Origin: Dillenia suffruticosa
Lineage: Eukaryota; Streptophyta; Magnoliopsida; Dilleniales; Dilleniaceae
Direction of reading: 5' to 3'
NCBI GenBank assembly: GCA_033439265.1
Contig: JAVTVX010000024.1
Location: 2,108,001-2,172,000, forward strand
Length of the DNA stretch: 64,000 bases
Below the pieces are notes generated by a model, which saw nothing but the letters and a program-made list of their open reading frames with translations, had not been told where the DNA came from and did not search any database. A program made the translations under genes and the position numbers. Below, in pieces: positions 37,757 through 47,719 of this stretch (positions are counted from its first letter, which is position 1; every line of letters starts with the position of its first letter).

Positions 37757-39794
37757 ATGTCAACACTTAACCATCTCTTTGACCTTCATCAAGATCAGAT
37801 TTGCTATGTCCAATGTGGTTTTTGCTCTACCATTTTACTGGTAAACATTTTTTTTTTTTTTTATTAAAAGCTCTTCTTGTACTTAAATTCTTCAAATTAA
37901 ATCTTTATTCTTTTTCCTTAAAACAAACAAAAATAGGTGAGTGTCCCTTGTAGTAGCATGTCCATGGTGGTTACGGTGAGATGTGGTCACTGCACCAGCC
38001 TCCTTTCTGTGAAGGCTTCGTTTGTTCCTCTTCACCTGTTTGCATCTTTTGACAAAGATGAGGTTAGCTCTTTCACTTCGACTATGAATCAAAACAAGAT
38101 ATTCATGATTGGCTGTTTCATATCTTAATTCTTTTATCTGCAAGGCAAAGCATGACACGAGTACTGAAGAAGATCACAAAGGAAAAGCATCAGACAAACA
38201 TAGTCCACCCAACTTGGTTTCTTCGGACGACAATGATGATGAGGACATAATCTTATTTAATCACATTGTCAACAAACGTAAGTTTTTCTGATAAAAACTG
38301 AGTCAAATCCTTGTCAAAAATCATACTGTTTAATTATGCACAGCTCCGGAGAAGCGACAGCGAGCACCTTCAGCTTATAATCGCTTCATCAAGTAAAGCC
38401 AATCTCTAATTAGTTTTCTTTTTTTTTTTTATTTTTAATTATTGTCTTCTAATTTTACTACAAATACACTTCTACGTTTTGAAAAATGGACTGTATATAT
38501 AGAGAAGAGATTAGAAGGCTCAAGGCAAAATACCCCAACATGACTCACAAGGAGGCCTTTAGCACAGCTGCAAAAAATGTAAGCTCTTCTTTTGGCAAAA
38601 AGATGAGAACACGTGATCTTCAAGCTTCATACACCAGAAGTGAACAATCTAAGTGTACACCATTATTATGGACAACAGTGTTAATCTTTTTTTAATTTTT
38701 CAGTGGGCCCATATTCCTCTGATGCACTATGAAGGAGAAGGAGAGAGTTATAGCCGAGATGGGATGACCAGGGAAGCAACCAACTCAAACAATGAGGTAA
38801 TCAACAAAAACATGCTTCAAAATATGATATTCTCATCGCACAAATGGTCATGAATAATTCGGTCACACTCTTATTTATCTTTCTCTATAATCTTCGTGCT
38901 AGAGTTGAAGTTGCTGCTGCTACTTTCTTTGTGGTTTCAGTCTTTTGTTTTAGTAGGATCCTGTCTTTGGTGTTTCCTGGTTTTGGTTGGTGTTGTACTT
39001 TGTTCTGTGTATTGTGGTCGGTGGCTTTTGCTTGATGATGTCTAGCGTAGCTTGTTTTCCTTCAGGGGTTGCATGTTTTCTCGTGTCCTTTATGTTCTTT
39101 CTTCTCTTGTGTTTATGCTCATATACCACGCACTGGGGCATAGGAAGGGTGTGAGCCCAAAGTAATGCCCAAATTTGGAATTAGTGTTTTAATAATGCTT
39201 CCTTAGATGATTAATAAAACTAGAGGTTAAGATTTTAATCCATATTAAATGATTGCTAGAATTCATACCGATGTTCTTAATCTGTAGCAGATCTAGCTAA
39301 TCTTGAACCACCGGTGGTCTCAGCCTCAAAAGCATTTCGGTTCACACTGTGTGCGAGATAGAGAGAAAGAGAGAGAGTTTGGATCTGTTTTTTCATTTTA
39401 GATTTATTATTTATTTATTTTTAAAATTTTTGTTGTTGGGGATCCCAATGGCACTCGCTTTCTTGATGTCCAAACTAGTAATGTCAAATTTATGAGATGA
39501 CTTATTTGGTTATTTGAACACACAGATGAAACTACTTCACTTGCTTTCTTGATGTCCAAACTAGTAAATGTCAAATTTATGAGATGACTTATAATGGGTA
39601 TTTGAACACACAGCTGAAACTACTTTAACCCTTATATGCTCCTAGTAATTTATGCCCCCCCTGAAATAGGTGCAATGGCCTTCCCTGACTCTAATTTTTT
39701 TCTTTTTTTTTTTCAGGTGAATATAGAAGGCAACAATTTCCGCGAAAGAAAAGTTTCAAGGCGTTCCATATTGGCAAAGACACCCTTTGAGTGA
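37757..39794 (+). CDS. INO: YABBY transcription factor INNER NO OUTER (YABBY4)
   Basis: Nuclear YABBY factor that specifies growth of the outer integument of the ovule. Exons: 37757-37840, 37937-38062, 38145-38277, 38344-38392, 38503-38578, 38704-38796, 39717-39794. They join in frame to 212 aa (Arabidopsis 231). Visible parts: N-terminal MSTLNHLFDL; C2C2 zinc finger with CGFC and CGHC pairs; an acidic spacer (SSDDNDDEDI); the HMG-like YABBY domain from RAPSAYNRFIKEEIRRLK to AAKNWAHIP; and the INO-type end RSILAKTPFE. After CGHCTSLLSV the chain goes directly to KASF, three residues shorter than I recall for other INO proteins. The last intron (38797-39716) is long and holds an 86-bp tandem duplication. 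Splice signals are good, so the gene is probably functional. Confidence 0.95.
39452..39625 (+). repeat. Tandem duplication of an 86-bp unit in the last INO intron
   Basis: Units at 39452-39537 and 39538-39625 are nearly identical. Both run from CACTCGCTTTCTTGATG or CACTTGCTTTCTTGATG to ACACACAG(A/C)TGAAACTACTT, with a few substitutions and 1-2 base indels. Confidence 0.9.
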
Positions 39795-40390
39795 AGACCA
39801 CCACCACCTATCTTAGTGAACTATTATATTTACTACACCAAGAAAAAGAAAAGCTGTTTCTATCCTAAGGGGCTTTTAGGGTTTAGGGTCTTTCCAATCA
39901 TTTTGCTTTTGCAATAGATGCTCTTGGGAAATGTGGTTCTTCTCTATGCTGTGCAAGTGTTTGCAAGACTTCACTGACTGAACGAAAAGACTTTAGTATT
40001 CAAAGTGTGTGTGATAGCTAGCTATCTGATTGATATACTTTGTCTCACAATGTTAACTTCCGGCCTCTTGGTTGAGAGTCCTATTTATGACCAAGAAAAG
40101 GGATATATCTTCTCTTTCTAGTCTAGGATTTGGAGCCTGCAGAAATGGTGTTTTCATGGACCCACTTGTAGGTACATTAGACTAGATGTAATGAAATGAA
40201 CATTTGATCTTCTGAAAACAAGATATTTTATAAACCAACATAAACCGTAAACAAGAGTATTGATGTTATTTTTGTGTTAAAAATTATAGAGACGTGCATG
40301 TAGATTCATGAGACCGGTAGAGAGTGGGATGAAGAAAGGGGAAATAATAGAAGTGTAATGATAAAATGACATAATAAACAACTTCATTAT

Positions 40391-40609
40391 AGCCTCCATT
40401 ATATACATCAAGCAATAAAGCTTTCATTAGAGATTTATTAAACTACTGTTATAGCTAGCTGGCTAACCCCATTACCTTATCACCAAAAGATATAGAAAAT
40501 GATAAAAGGACTTAATTCTTCTCAAAATAATCCGGTGCTAAATGGAGATGAATAATTGGATGATTATTCCCATGCACTTCCATTGTTTCCTTCTTCGAAA
40601 CCTAGGCGG
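40391..40609 (-). pseudogene. Duplicated fragment: last exon and 3' flank of the 41653-42147 gene
   Basis: It matches 41459-41699 almost base for base, apart from a roughly 15-base indel. The part corresponding to the terminal exon reads PPRFRRRKQWK, but the stop codon position is TGC instead of TGA. The fragment starts within that exon, so no upstream exon is present. It is therefore a non-functional copy about 1.07 kb downstream of its parent. Confidence 0.8.
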
Positions 40610-40639
40610 CAATATTATATATATACCAAAATCATAATT

Positions 40640-40850
40640 TGATTTTGAGGCATATTTGATTTTTATATTTTTATATTTCTATATTTGTAATAATTAGTTT
40701 TTTTATATAAACCTAAATTATTGTAATAATTTATTAAGATATTAGGTTTTATATTATTATATTATTCTCAATTTCTAGCATAATACTACAACCATATTCA
40801 TCTATTTCTATTATTTATATTATTTTATATTTCTATATAGTATTAGAATT
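40640..40850 (+). repeat. AT-rich dispersed repeat, copy 2 of 3
   Basis: Same ordered words as 30535-30750 and 41230-41460. It lies directly beside the duplicated exon fragment, on the opposite side from copy 3 relative to the parent exon. Confidence 0.65.
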
Positions 40851-40899
40851 TCTTTAAAAAGGGTTATCCAAGCGCCCACATATGTTTCGATTAGTTAGA

Positions 40900-41020
40900 A
40901 CCAAGAACCCGAGCTAAGAGCCAAATCCTAAGCCTGCTTGAGCCTAGAGGAAGAGTCGAAGCCAGATCCAAAACCATAGGCAGAGCTAGAGTTAGAGCCT
41001 AGAGCTAGCGCAAAGGTCTT
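40900..41020 (+). repeat. Short degenerate tandem repeat (GAGCC/AGAGC words)
   Basis: About a dozen loosely repeated 6-8 bp units such as GAGCTAAGAGCC and AGAGCCTAGAGCTAG. It lies between the two AT-rich repeat copies. Confidence 0.5.
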
Positions 41021-41229
41021 AAAAACACCCCCTAGAATTTTAGATTTTATATTCATATTCTATTTCAAACTCAAACGCTTCATATCATATTAAGTTTGAA
41101 AGAATATTATAAATACATTATATACCAAAATCAAATCAATTATTTATATTTCTATATATCAAAACCAAAATCAAATCGAATCAATTATTTATACCACGTT
41201 GAGTTTGATGGTGATACAAATCAATTATT

Positions 41230-41460
41230 GATTTGATTATAATATATATTTGACTTTTTATATTTTTATATTTCTATATTTATAATTATTTCTATATTTT
41301 GTGATAATGAGTTTTCTATATAAACTCAACTGATTGTAATTATATATTAAGACAATTAAGTATTAAATTTCATATTATTAAATTGCTTTTCTTCTCTAAC
41401 ATAGTACCACAACCATGTTCATCTATTTTTATTATTTTTATTATTTTATATTTCTATGGC
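41230..41460 (+). repeat. AT-rich dispersed repeat, copy 3 of 3
   Basis: Closest to copy 2: it shares CATAGTACCACAACCATGTTC-type wording (CATAATACTACAACCATATTC in copy 2) and the same ending TTTTATATTTCTAT. It abuts the 3' flank of the small-protein gene. Confidence 0.65.
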
Positions 41461-41652
41461 CTCCATTATATACATCAAGCAATAAAGCTTTCATTAGAGA
41501 CCTATCAAACTACTTTTATAGTTAGCTGGTAACCCCAACTATCATTACACTTACCTTATCACCAAAAGACATATAAAATGATAAAAGGACTTAATTCTTC
41601 TCAAAATAATCCAGTGCTAAATCGGGATGGATAATTGGATGATTATTCCCAT

Positions 41653-42147
41653 TCACTTCCATTGCTTCCTTCTTCCAAACCTAGGTGGCTTGTAAAAGTG
41701 TCTACCTGAAAAACAAATAATGATCCACAATTAAAAGTCATTAATATCAAGAATCCATAGACAAAGACAACTAGAAATGTCATTTCCCACTGCTAAAGGA
41801 CTTGGTTATACACTTCGTATTAAGTTCTAAAGCGAGCAAACCTGTGAAAGGTTTCGGCGAAATAGCATAAGAATAAGCTTGAAAGAATTCCCTGTTCTCC
41901 TTTAGTAGCTCCCTCCACACTTAAGCAAATTTCTTATAGAGGTCAGAAAGCTCATGCACGTTCTCTCAAAGTAAAAGAAAAGTTATGTGAATGTGCAAAA
42001 AGATAAAACTGTTGGTCTTAAAAGCAAGAAAGGTTGTTAACCTGTAAGTGTGATCAGAGGTTGAATGCTTGCATGTTGTGCCAAGGCTTTTATGCATTGA
42101 TCTCTGCTCATACGAAGGATCAAGCACCTCTCTATTAAATGTTGTAC
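41653..42147 (-). CDS. Small conserved plant protein of unknown function (5' exon not found)
   Basis: Three exons (high to low): 42147-42042, 41919-41842, 41705-41653, all with good GT-AG sites and matching phases. They encode 78 aa, starting VQHLIERCLILRMSRDQC, continuing with ALAQHASIQPLITLTVW, RELLKENREFFQAYS and ending RFGRRKQWK. This looks like a conserved short, mostly helical protein. I recall similar uncharacterised plant sequences but no name or function. An upstream coding exon with the start is expected above 42147 but could not be identified; an internal Met (MSRDQC) is an alternative start. The terminal exon and 3' flank are duplicated at 40391-40609. Confidence 0.6.
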
Positions 42148-42219
42148 CTGTATTATTGTCCATGCAGTTGAAAGAGTGCAAATTGTAAGATCAATATCTA
42201 AGCAAAACCATAGCTGAAA

Positions 42220-42225
<6 letters not shown>

Positions 42226-42258
<33 letters not shown>
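42226..42258 (+). repeat. (GA)n microsatellite
   Basis: GA run of about 33 bases about 80 bp upstream of the first recognised exon of the small-protein gene. Confidence 0.95.
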
Positions 42259-42259
<1 letters not shown>

Positions 42260-42262
<3 letters not shown>

Positions 42263-43796
42263 ATTTACCATTCTAATATAGCTATGAGGGTGGCAATACA
42301 AACAAGGAAGAAGATGCTGATAATAATAAATCTTAGGGTACATTTTTCTCTTAGTACTAATAAAAAACTTAAAAGGGACAAAGACAAAAGAGGGGAAGGA
42401 AGAATGCAAACAAATGAGAAAAGTGAAAGGGAGATATTTCAAGAGGAAGGTTGTATAACAACAGGAGGGGAAGGGTTGATTGATTATCCTGTTGATATCT
42501 AAGTGAAGGGCCAAAAAGGCACAAGCAATCCAAAGTGATGGGTTCGCCTCATCTTAAAGAGATAAGAGAAGCCATGGTTATTGGAGATGAGTGTTTGATC
42601 ATGATAGGCCTCCTCCGTGGCCAAATCTATAGCCACTTGAACGCCCCCCCCCCGGGGGGTCTCCTCAAGTCTACGAATACTTGTGTATGGCAGACCCTTT
42701 TTTTTGGGGTCCCACGTTCTTCAATTTACACAATAAAATATGTGTATAATATGTATTATGGTCCCCCGGTTTGCAAAATATCAAGGATTTCACCTACTGA
42801 TTTGGCGATGGCTGTCTGTGGGGTCCTTCCTAAACTCTTTGATGATTAGTCTCTGCCTTCTCTTCCCCCCTCAGTTGAATGTCCTACCCTAAGGGTATAT
42901 TTCTCATCAAGTAATGTCACCAACAAATGAGAACAAAAATAGCGTCAAATTGACTCTATTTTAAATAATATATCGTATTAATCAAAATTAATCGCTGTCA
43001 TAGTCCTTGACTATGATTACAAACAAATTAGGGTGGGGATACTCCAATTCTGAGATTGCTAGGGCTCACTTCCCAGTTGTGAGATTTGGATGCCTTAAGT
43101 TTTTGAGACCAAGTGTAATACCAACCTCTAGTCAGCATAGTGTCAATACATTATTCCTTCTTGAGAATGCGCCAACGACCTATTATGAAGCTGAGGCCGA
43201 TGAGCGCTCAAATATACCCAGTAATTAATGAAAAGGGATGGAGGATTATAACTCATATCACATTGACTAAGGTTCTATGTTACCTGATGATGAAACATTC
43301 TTTCTATGTTCAAACATATTTTGCCTTCTTTCTCGTTTACATGCCAATAAACAATAAACTATAATTTAATTGGCATAAAATCCGGTCTCAAATTCAAACC
43401 TCCCTTATGTTCAAAAAATAAAGATAAAACAAAGCCTTTCATGCTTGTAAACACCCCCTCCAAAAATATAAAATAAAAATAAAAACAGTTTGCCCGGTTC
43501 AGTTGCAGAAATTTTAATCAACACGTATAGAATATCACAATGTTTGTAAAACTCAATTAAGTGACCAACTCACATAAACAGAGCAAGTTCAAAAGCATTA
43601 CACAAATAATTACGAAGCACTAAGCTCTCGGTACAGCGTAAAGGTCACAAAAGTTGATAGGTAATTCAACCGTCCGATCTCTACATATATCAAACAGAAA
43701 TTCTAACATACAATAGACTGCGAGTCCTTGATCTAGAAGAAGGAATATTCTGCAACGAGTCCAGCAATCGGCAATTTTGTGGCTCCAAAAGCGTTG
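42260..43796. other. Intergenic region between the small-protein gene and RPB10-like gene
   Basis: No supportable gene. It may hold the missing first exon of the small-protein gene. A C10-G6 block lies at 42644-42659. Short open frames at 42535-42849 and 43007-43228 on the + strand do not resemble known proteins. Confidence 0.5.
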
Positions 43797-44013
43797 TCAA
43801 TTGGCATCAGACTTCTCCAAAGCTGCCAAGAAAGTACTTGGTTGAGGAAAAAAACAAAAAGACAGCAATATCCCCAGAAAAAGAGTGCAATGAGGCTTAC
43901 CGTTGTAGTTCAGAAGCTTTTCTATGAGGTCAACATGGGTCATGGGTATTCCCCTACAAATGGGTATTCCCCTACAACAGTAGCGAACCAAACCCAATGC
44001 ATCAAGAGCATCC

Positions 44014-45435
44014 CTGCAACCACACAACCAAATGTTAGTGGATCTCTATATTCCCTTCTTCAACGTTATATTAAACCATGAACCATCTGATTAGGACCCA
44101 CTGGAAATCATTTTTTGGGCTTGCCAGTAACTAACAAAAACATGGTGCAGTTGGAAAATTATCTGAGAAATACTTGCACACCCATTTATTTACATGAAAA
44201 CAGGAAGAAAGTTGGGCCCGAGTCTAAATCTTGGGAAGGACAAAAAGATGAGACAATAAGATAGATGTAGGGGCTAAATGGACCAGATATGAATGTCAAC
44301 ACCATAGCAACATCTGCAACGACAGACCCAGATTAATTTACTGGACTTGTAACTGTTATCAACCACTACCTCATAGCATCACGGCCAATGAGGAAAATGT
44401 TGATACCTAACTAATGTCTGGTCCAGAGTTTTCATATTAATCTTGATCGAATTTGGTGCTCTTGCCAGATCAACAGAAAATCACAAAGGTAGAATTTGGA
44501 CCGGCAAGAGCAAACCACAAACTCTGGTTTAATAAAAATCTTCTGCTCTTGATCAAACTTAATATAAATTTTGATCAAATTTAGCATTCTAGCCAGTTAA
44601 AGGATGCAGATGGAAGGTTTGATGCCAGTTCAATAAATTCTCAAAGGAATATCATTGATTACATCTGCATCCTCGAGGACTTGGAGAAAAGGAAGATACG
44701 CCAACCATGACAGGGATGACAACAAATAGTGTACCATGCTTAGCATCCCCAAAAAAACAGGGGGGTGGTTGGCTACCAAATGGTTCAATTTAGTTGGTCA
44801 TGGGAGGTGCAAAGAAACGACCTATTAATTCTCAACACCACATCACCAACAGGCTGAACCAATGCATGAAAATTTGTGATTATTCCTATGCACGAAAAGT
44901 GAAAAAAGAAATAGAAATTAATAAAGAGAAGTAGACAAGAGCAGAATCCAATGTATCAGATCGAGACAAAAGAGAGATCTATGAAAAAAGAGATCCCACT
45001 CGGTCAGGTGACCGATGAAATTTCATATAGCTGGTGTTATGAAGCATCTTATCATCATGTTTACAAGAAGCCATTAAAACCAGCATTTCAGTAAAATTAT
45101 TCAATCAAACCACAGTTTAAGGTTTCTTGGTGGAAAATCAAAATTATTCTCATAAATACCACAAGATCCAAGTCTAAATAAGAACTGCCAACCAATGGAA
45201 AAGAAAGATGGTGGATTAAGTTTTGCTCCAAGTTCCAAAGATTGAATTGTCACATTGGTTCACCAGAAATCCAAATAAAACCTCTCAAAAACCTAGGAGT
45301 TCAGTTGAGGACAAGACTAAAGCCAAAAATACTTTCATTTGATTACTTATAGTACAGCAGGTATTCCGACCTTAAAATCCTTATAAAACTTGCATTAGAG
45401 CTTGGAAACAGCATGGATTTAATAAGACAAAATAA
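44014..45435. other. 3' part of RPB10-like intron 2
   Basis: Unique-looking AT-rich intron sequence without a gene. At 44421-44530 an inverted repeat is visible: CCAGAGTTT and GCTCTTGCC pair with GGCAAGAGC and AAACTCTGG further on. A diverged copy of part of it follows at 44540-44600. Confidence 0.55.
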
Positions 45436-45440
45436 GCTAA

Positions 45441-47670
45441 TGTTACGTCCCGACTCTAGGATTGAGTACGCGACAACCGCCGCATTACCCCAGGATAGGT
45501 AAATCTAACTCGTACACCAAGGTACCGCAACGCATTCAAAGATATCCACTCATTTTCCCCAAAAAAAAAAAAAAAAAAAGTCAACAAATTTCAATAAATC
45601 AACATGCATTCATCACACAAACGAAGGATCAACACAATCCGTCTCTATTCAAAACATACATGCATAATGTCATCCCAACCATCTGAAATCCAATCACATT
45701 CATAAGCCCAACCATGCCATCAATATCCAATCACATACACTAAAAATAAAATAAATCCCTATTCAAGAGATCCAAACCAAATCCAACAAAAATAATTGTA
45801 AGTAAAGTTTTTGAAAAAGTAGAAAAAAGTAAGATCCTTAATGTAAATTCACATAACCCAATAGAACTTAATCATCAAGAAAAATCAAAATATAGTCTCA
45901 AATACAGTTTTCAAAATAGTCACTAACATTCACCTCCACTTGGGCCTATTAATACCTCAAGAGAATCAAAAATCAATACTCGAAAGAGTTTTTAAAATAT
46001 TTTCCATCCGGTTAAAGATAAGAACTACCCTCCGAACTAAACATTCTTTGTAAAAATAAAATGAGAGAAATAAGTATAAACAATACTCAGTGAGTAGAAT
46101 AATATATTATGTAATGAATGAGGGGTTGATGTGCATATGTCAAATAATATTCTAAAAAATAAATAAATAAATCATTTTCATCATATTCAATTTCATAGAT
46201 GTTCAGAATAAATATCAAGATTTTTCAGACAAATTTAGATATCATAATAAAATAAGTTTTATGCATCCACGTCATATCATGGTTTTCAAACAAAGAATGG
46301 GGATTGCCAAAAATATTTTCTCTGACAATAGTCTACCGCAACTAATGACGAATTCGTCAAACGGTTTTCATACATTTCACATTTATCAAGTACCCCTAAC
46401 TTTGGGGTTGACTCGGTACCTCCTTGGCGATGCAACCATGTTAGCCCAATAGAATAAAAGAGGCATCTCCCGGGCTCGACTAATCTCTCCATCTAATAAA
46501 GCCATAACCACTACCGTGATAAAAAATGACCGGTTCACTCTCACACCCCAAACCAATAAATACACCATTCCATATTTAACAAATAAAACAAATGTGTCAA
46601 ATTTAATTCAATTATTTCTTAAATCAAGTCATAATCAATACATTGCATAAAACATGACACATTATCCATTTACAACAATTTGGATGCATAACTATATCAA
46701 CTTTATATATAAGGACAATCCATACACACAAAACATTTCAAAACTCATTTTAAAATCATTTAAAAAAATCAAGTAAAATATTTTACTCATTTAGAATATA
46801 AGATAAAATCCACTCCCCTCTTGGGAGGGTTTAACACTCCCAATCAACAATTCAAAACTAATTTAATCCTTCCAAAACTTTCAATTGCCTCAATCTAAAA
46901 TAATAAATACAATTTCACCGTTAAACATAAATTATATTTGGGGCTAGTTGATTTTGATTTTTTGCCCTAATTTTCCTAACTTTACATTTCCAATATTATC
47001 AAAACTATGTTTAAATCCTTCTAATAAATATCATATATTTAGGGAAATTGAACATTTTCCTAAATTTTATCTTTATACAAACCCCATAGCTACACCCCCA
47101 AACTTAATTCTTCCAATCTCATCTAATTCAAATATATGATAAAGTAACACGAATCTAGATAAGAGGAGGAGATTACCTCACAGGGAGTCACCAATTTTGT
47201 TCTCAAGTTGAGTTACACCAAAACCCTAAATTTTCTCTCTACAAAATCCCAAATTTTTAACATAAGTTGAAATTTCATGCAAGAACACAAATATAAGTTA
47301 AGAGAAAAAATTTACCCCATGAAGACCACCAATTTCATCCCCTGTTGTGCAACTCCAAACCCTAGTTTTTTTTTCTCTCTAGAAAAACTTGAATCTCCCT
47401 ATATATTCAACCTTCCAGGAATTTATTGGAATGTTTGGAGTTAAAATCTATGGGTGTGTGAAAAAATTTGATTAAACTTGGTTGGAGATTAGAGAGGGAG
47501 GAAGAGAGAGGCCGAGAGAGAAGAGAGGAGTGAGAGAAGAGAGGGCGAGAGAGAAGAGGGGTCTCAGGTGGGAAAAAGAGAGAGTGGGGCAGGGGAAGAA
47601 TGGATTTTTTTTTTTATTTTGACTTTTCCCTTTTTTTTTTCTTTCTTTTTTTGTCTTTTTCAGTTTTACA
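45441..47670 (-). repeat. 3' LTR (left copy)
   Basis: About 2230 bp. It aligns over its full length with 52905-55168, sharing for example ATTCAAAGATATCCACTCATTTTCCC near one end and the GA-rich segment near 47490-47590. Many scattered substitutions and small indels separate the two. Confidence 0.9.
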
Positions 47671-47719
47671 ATTTCTAACCCCATAAAAAATAAATTATCC
47701 TCAAAATTTAAAGACAAAA

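Noticed and set aside
39452-39625. Tandem repeat considered as a CRISPR-like array
   Set aside because: Only two long contiguous units without spacers, in an intron of a plant gene.
43007-43364. Plus-strand open frames of about 75 codons
   Set aside because: They overlap in different frames, with no conserved motif and no splice signals that extend them.
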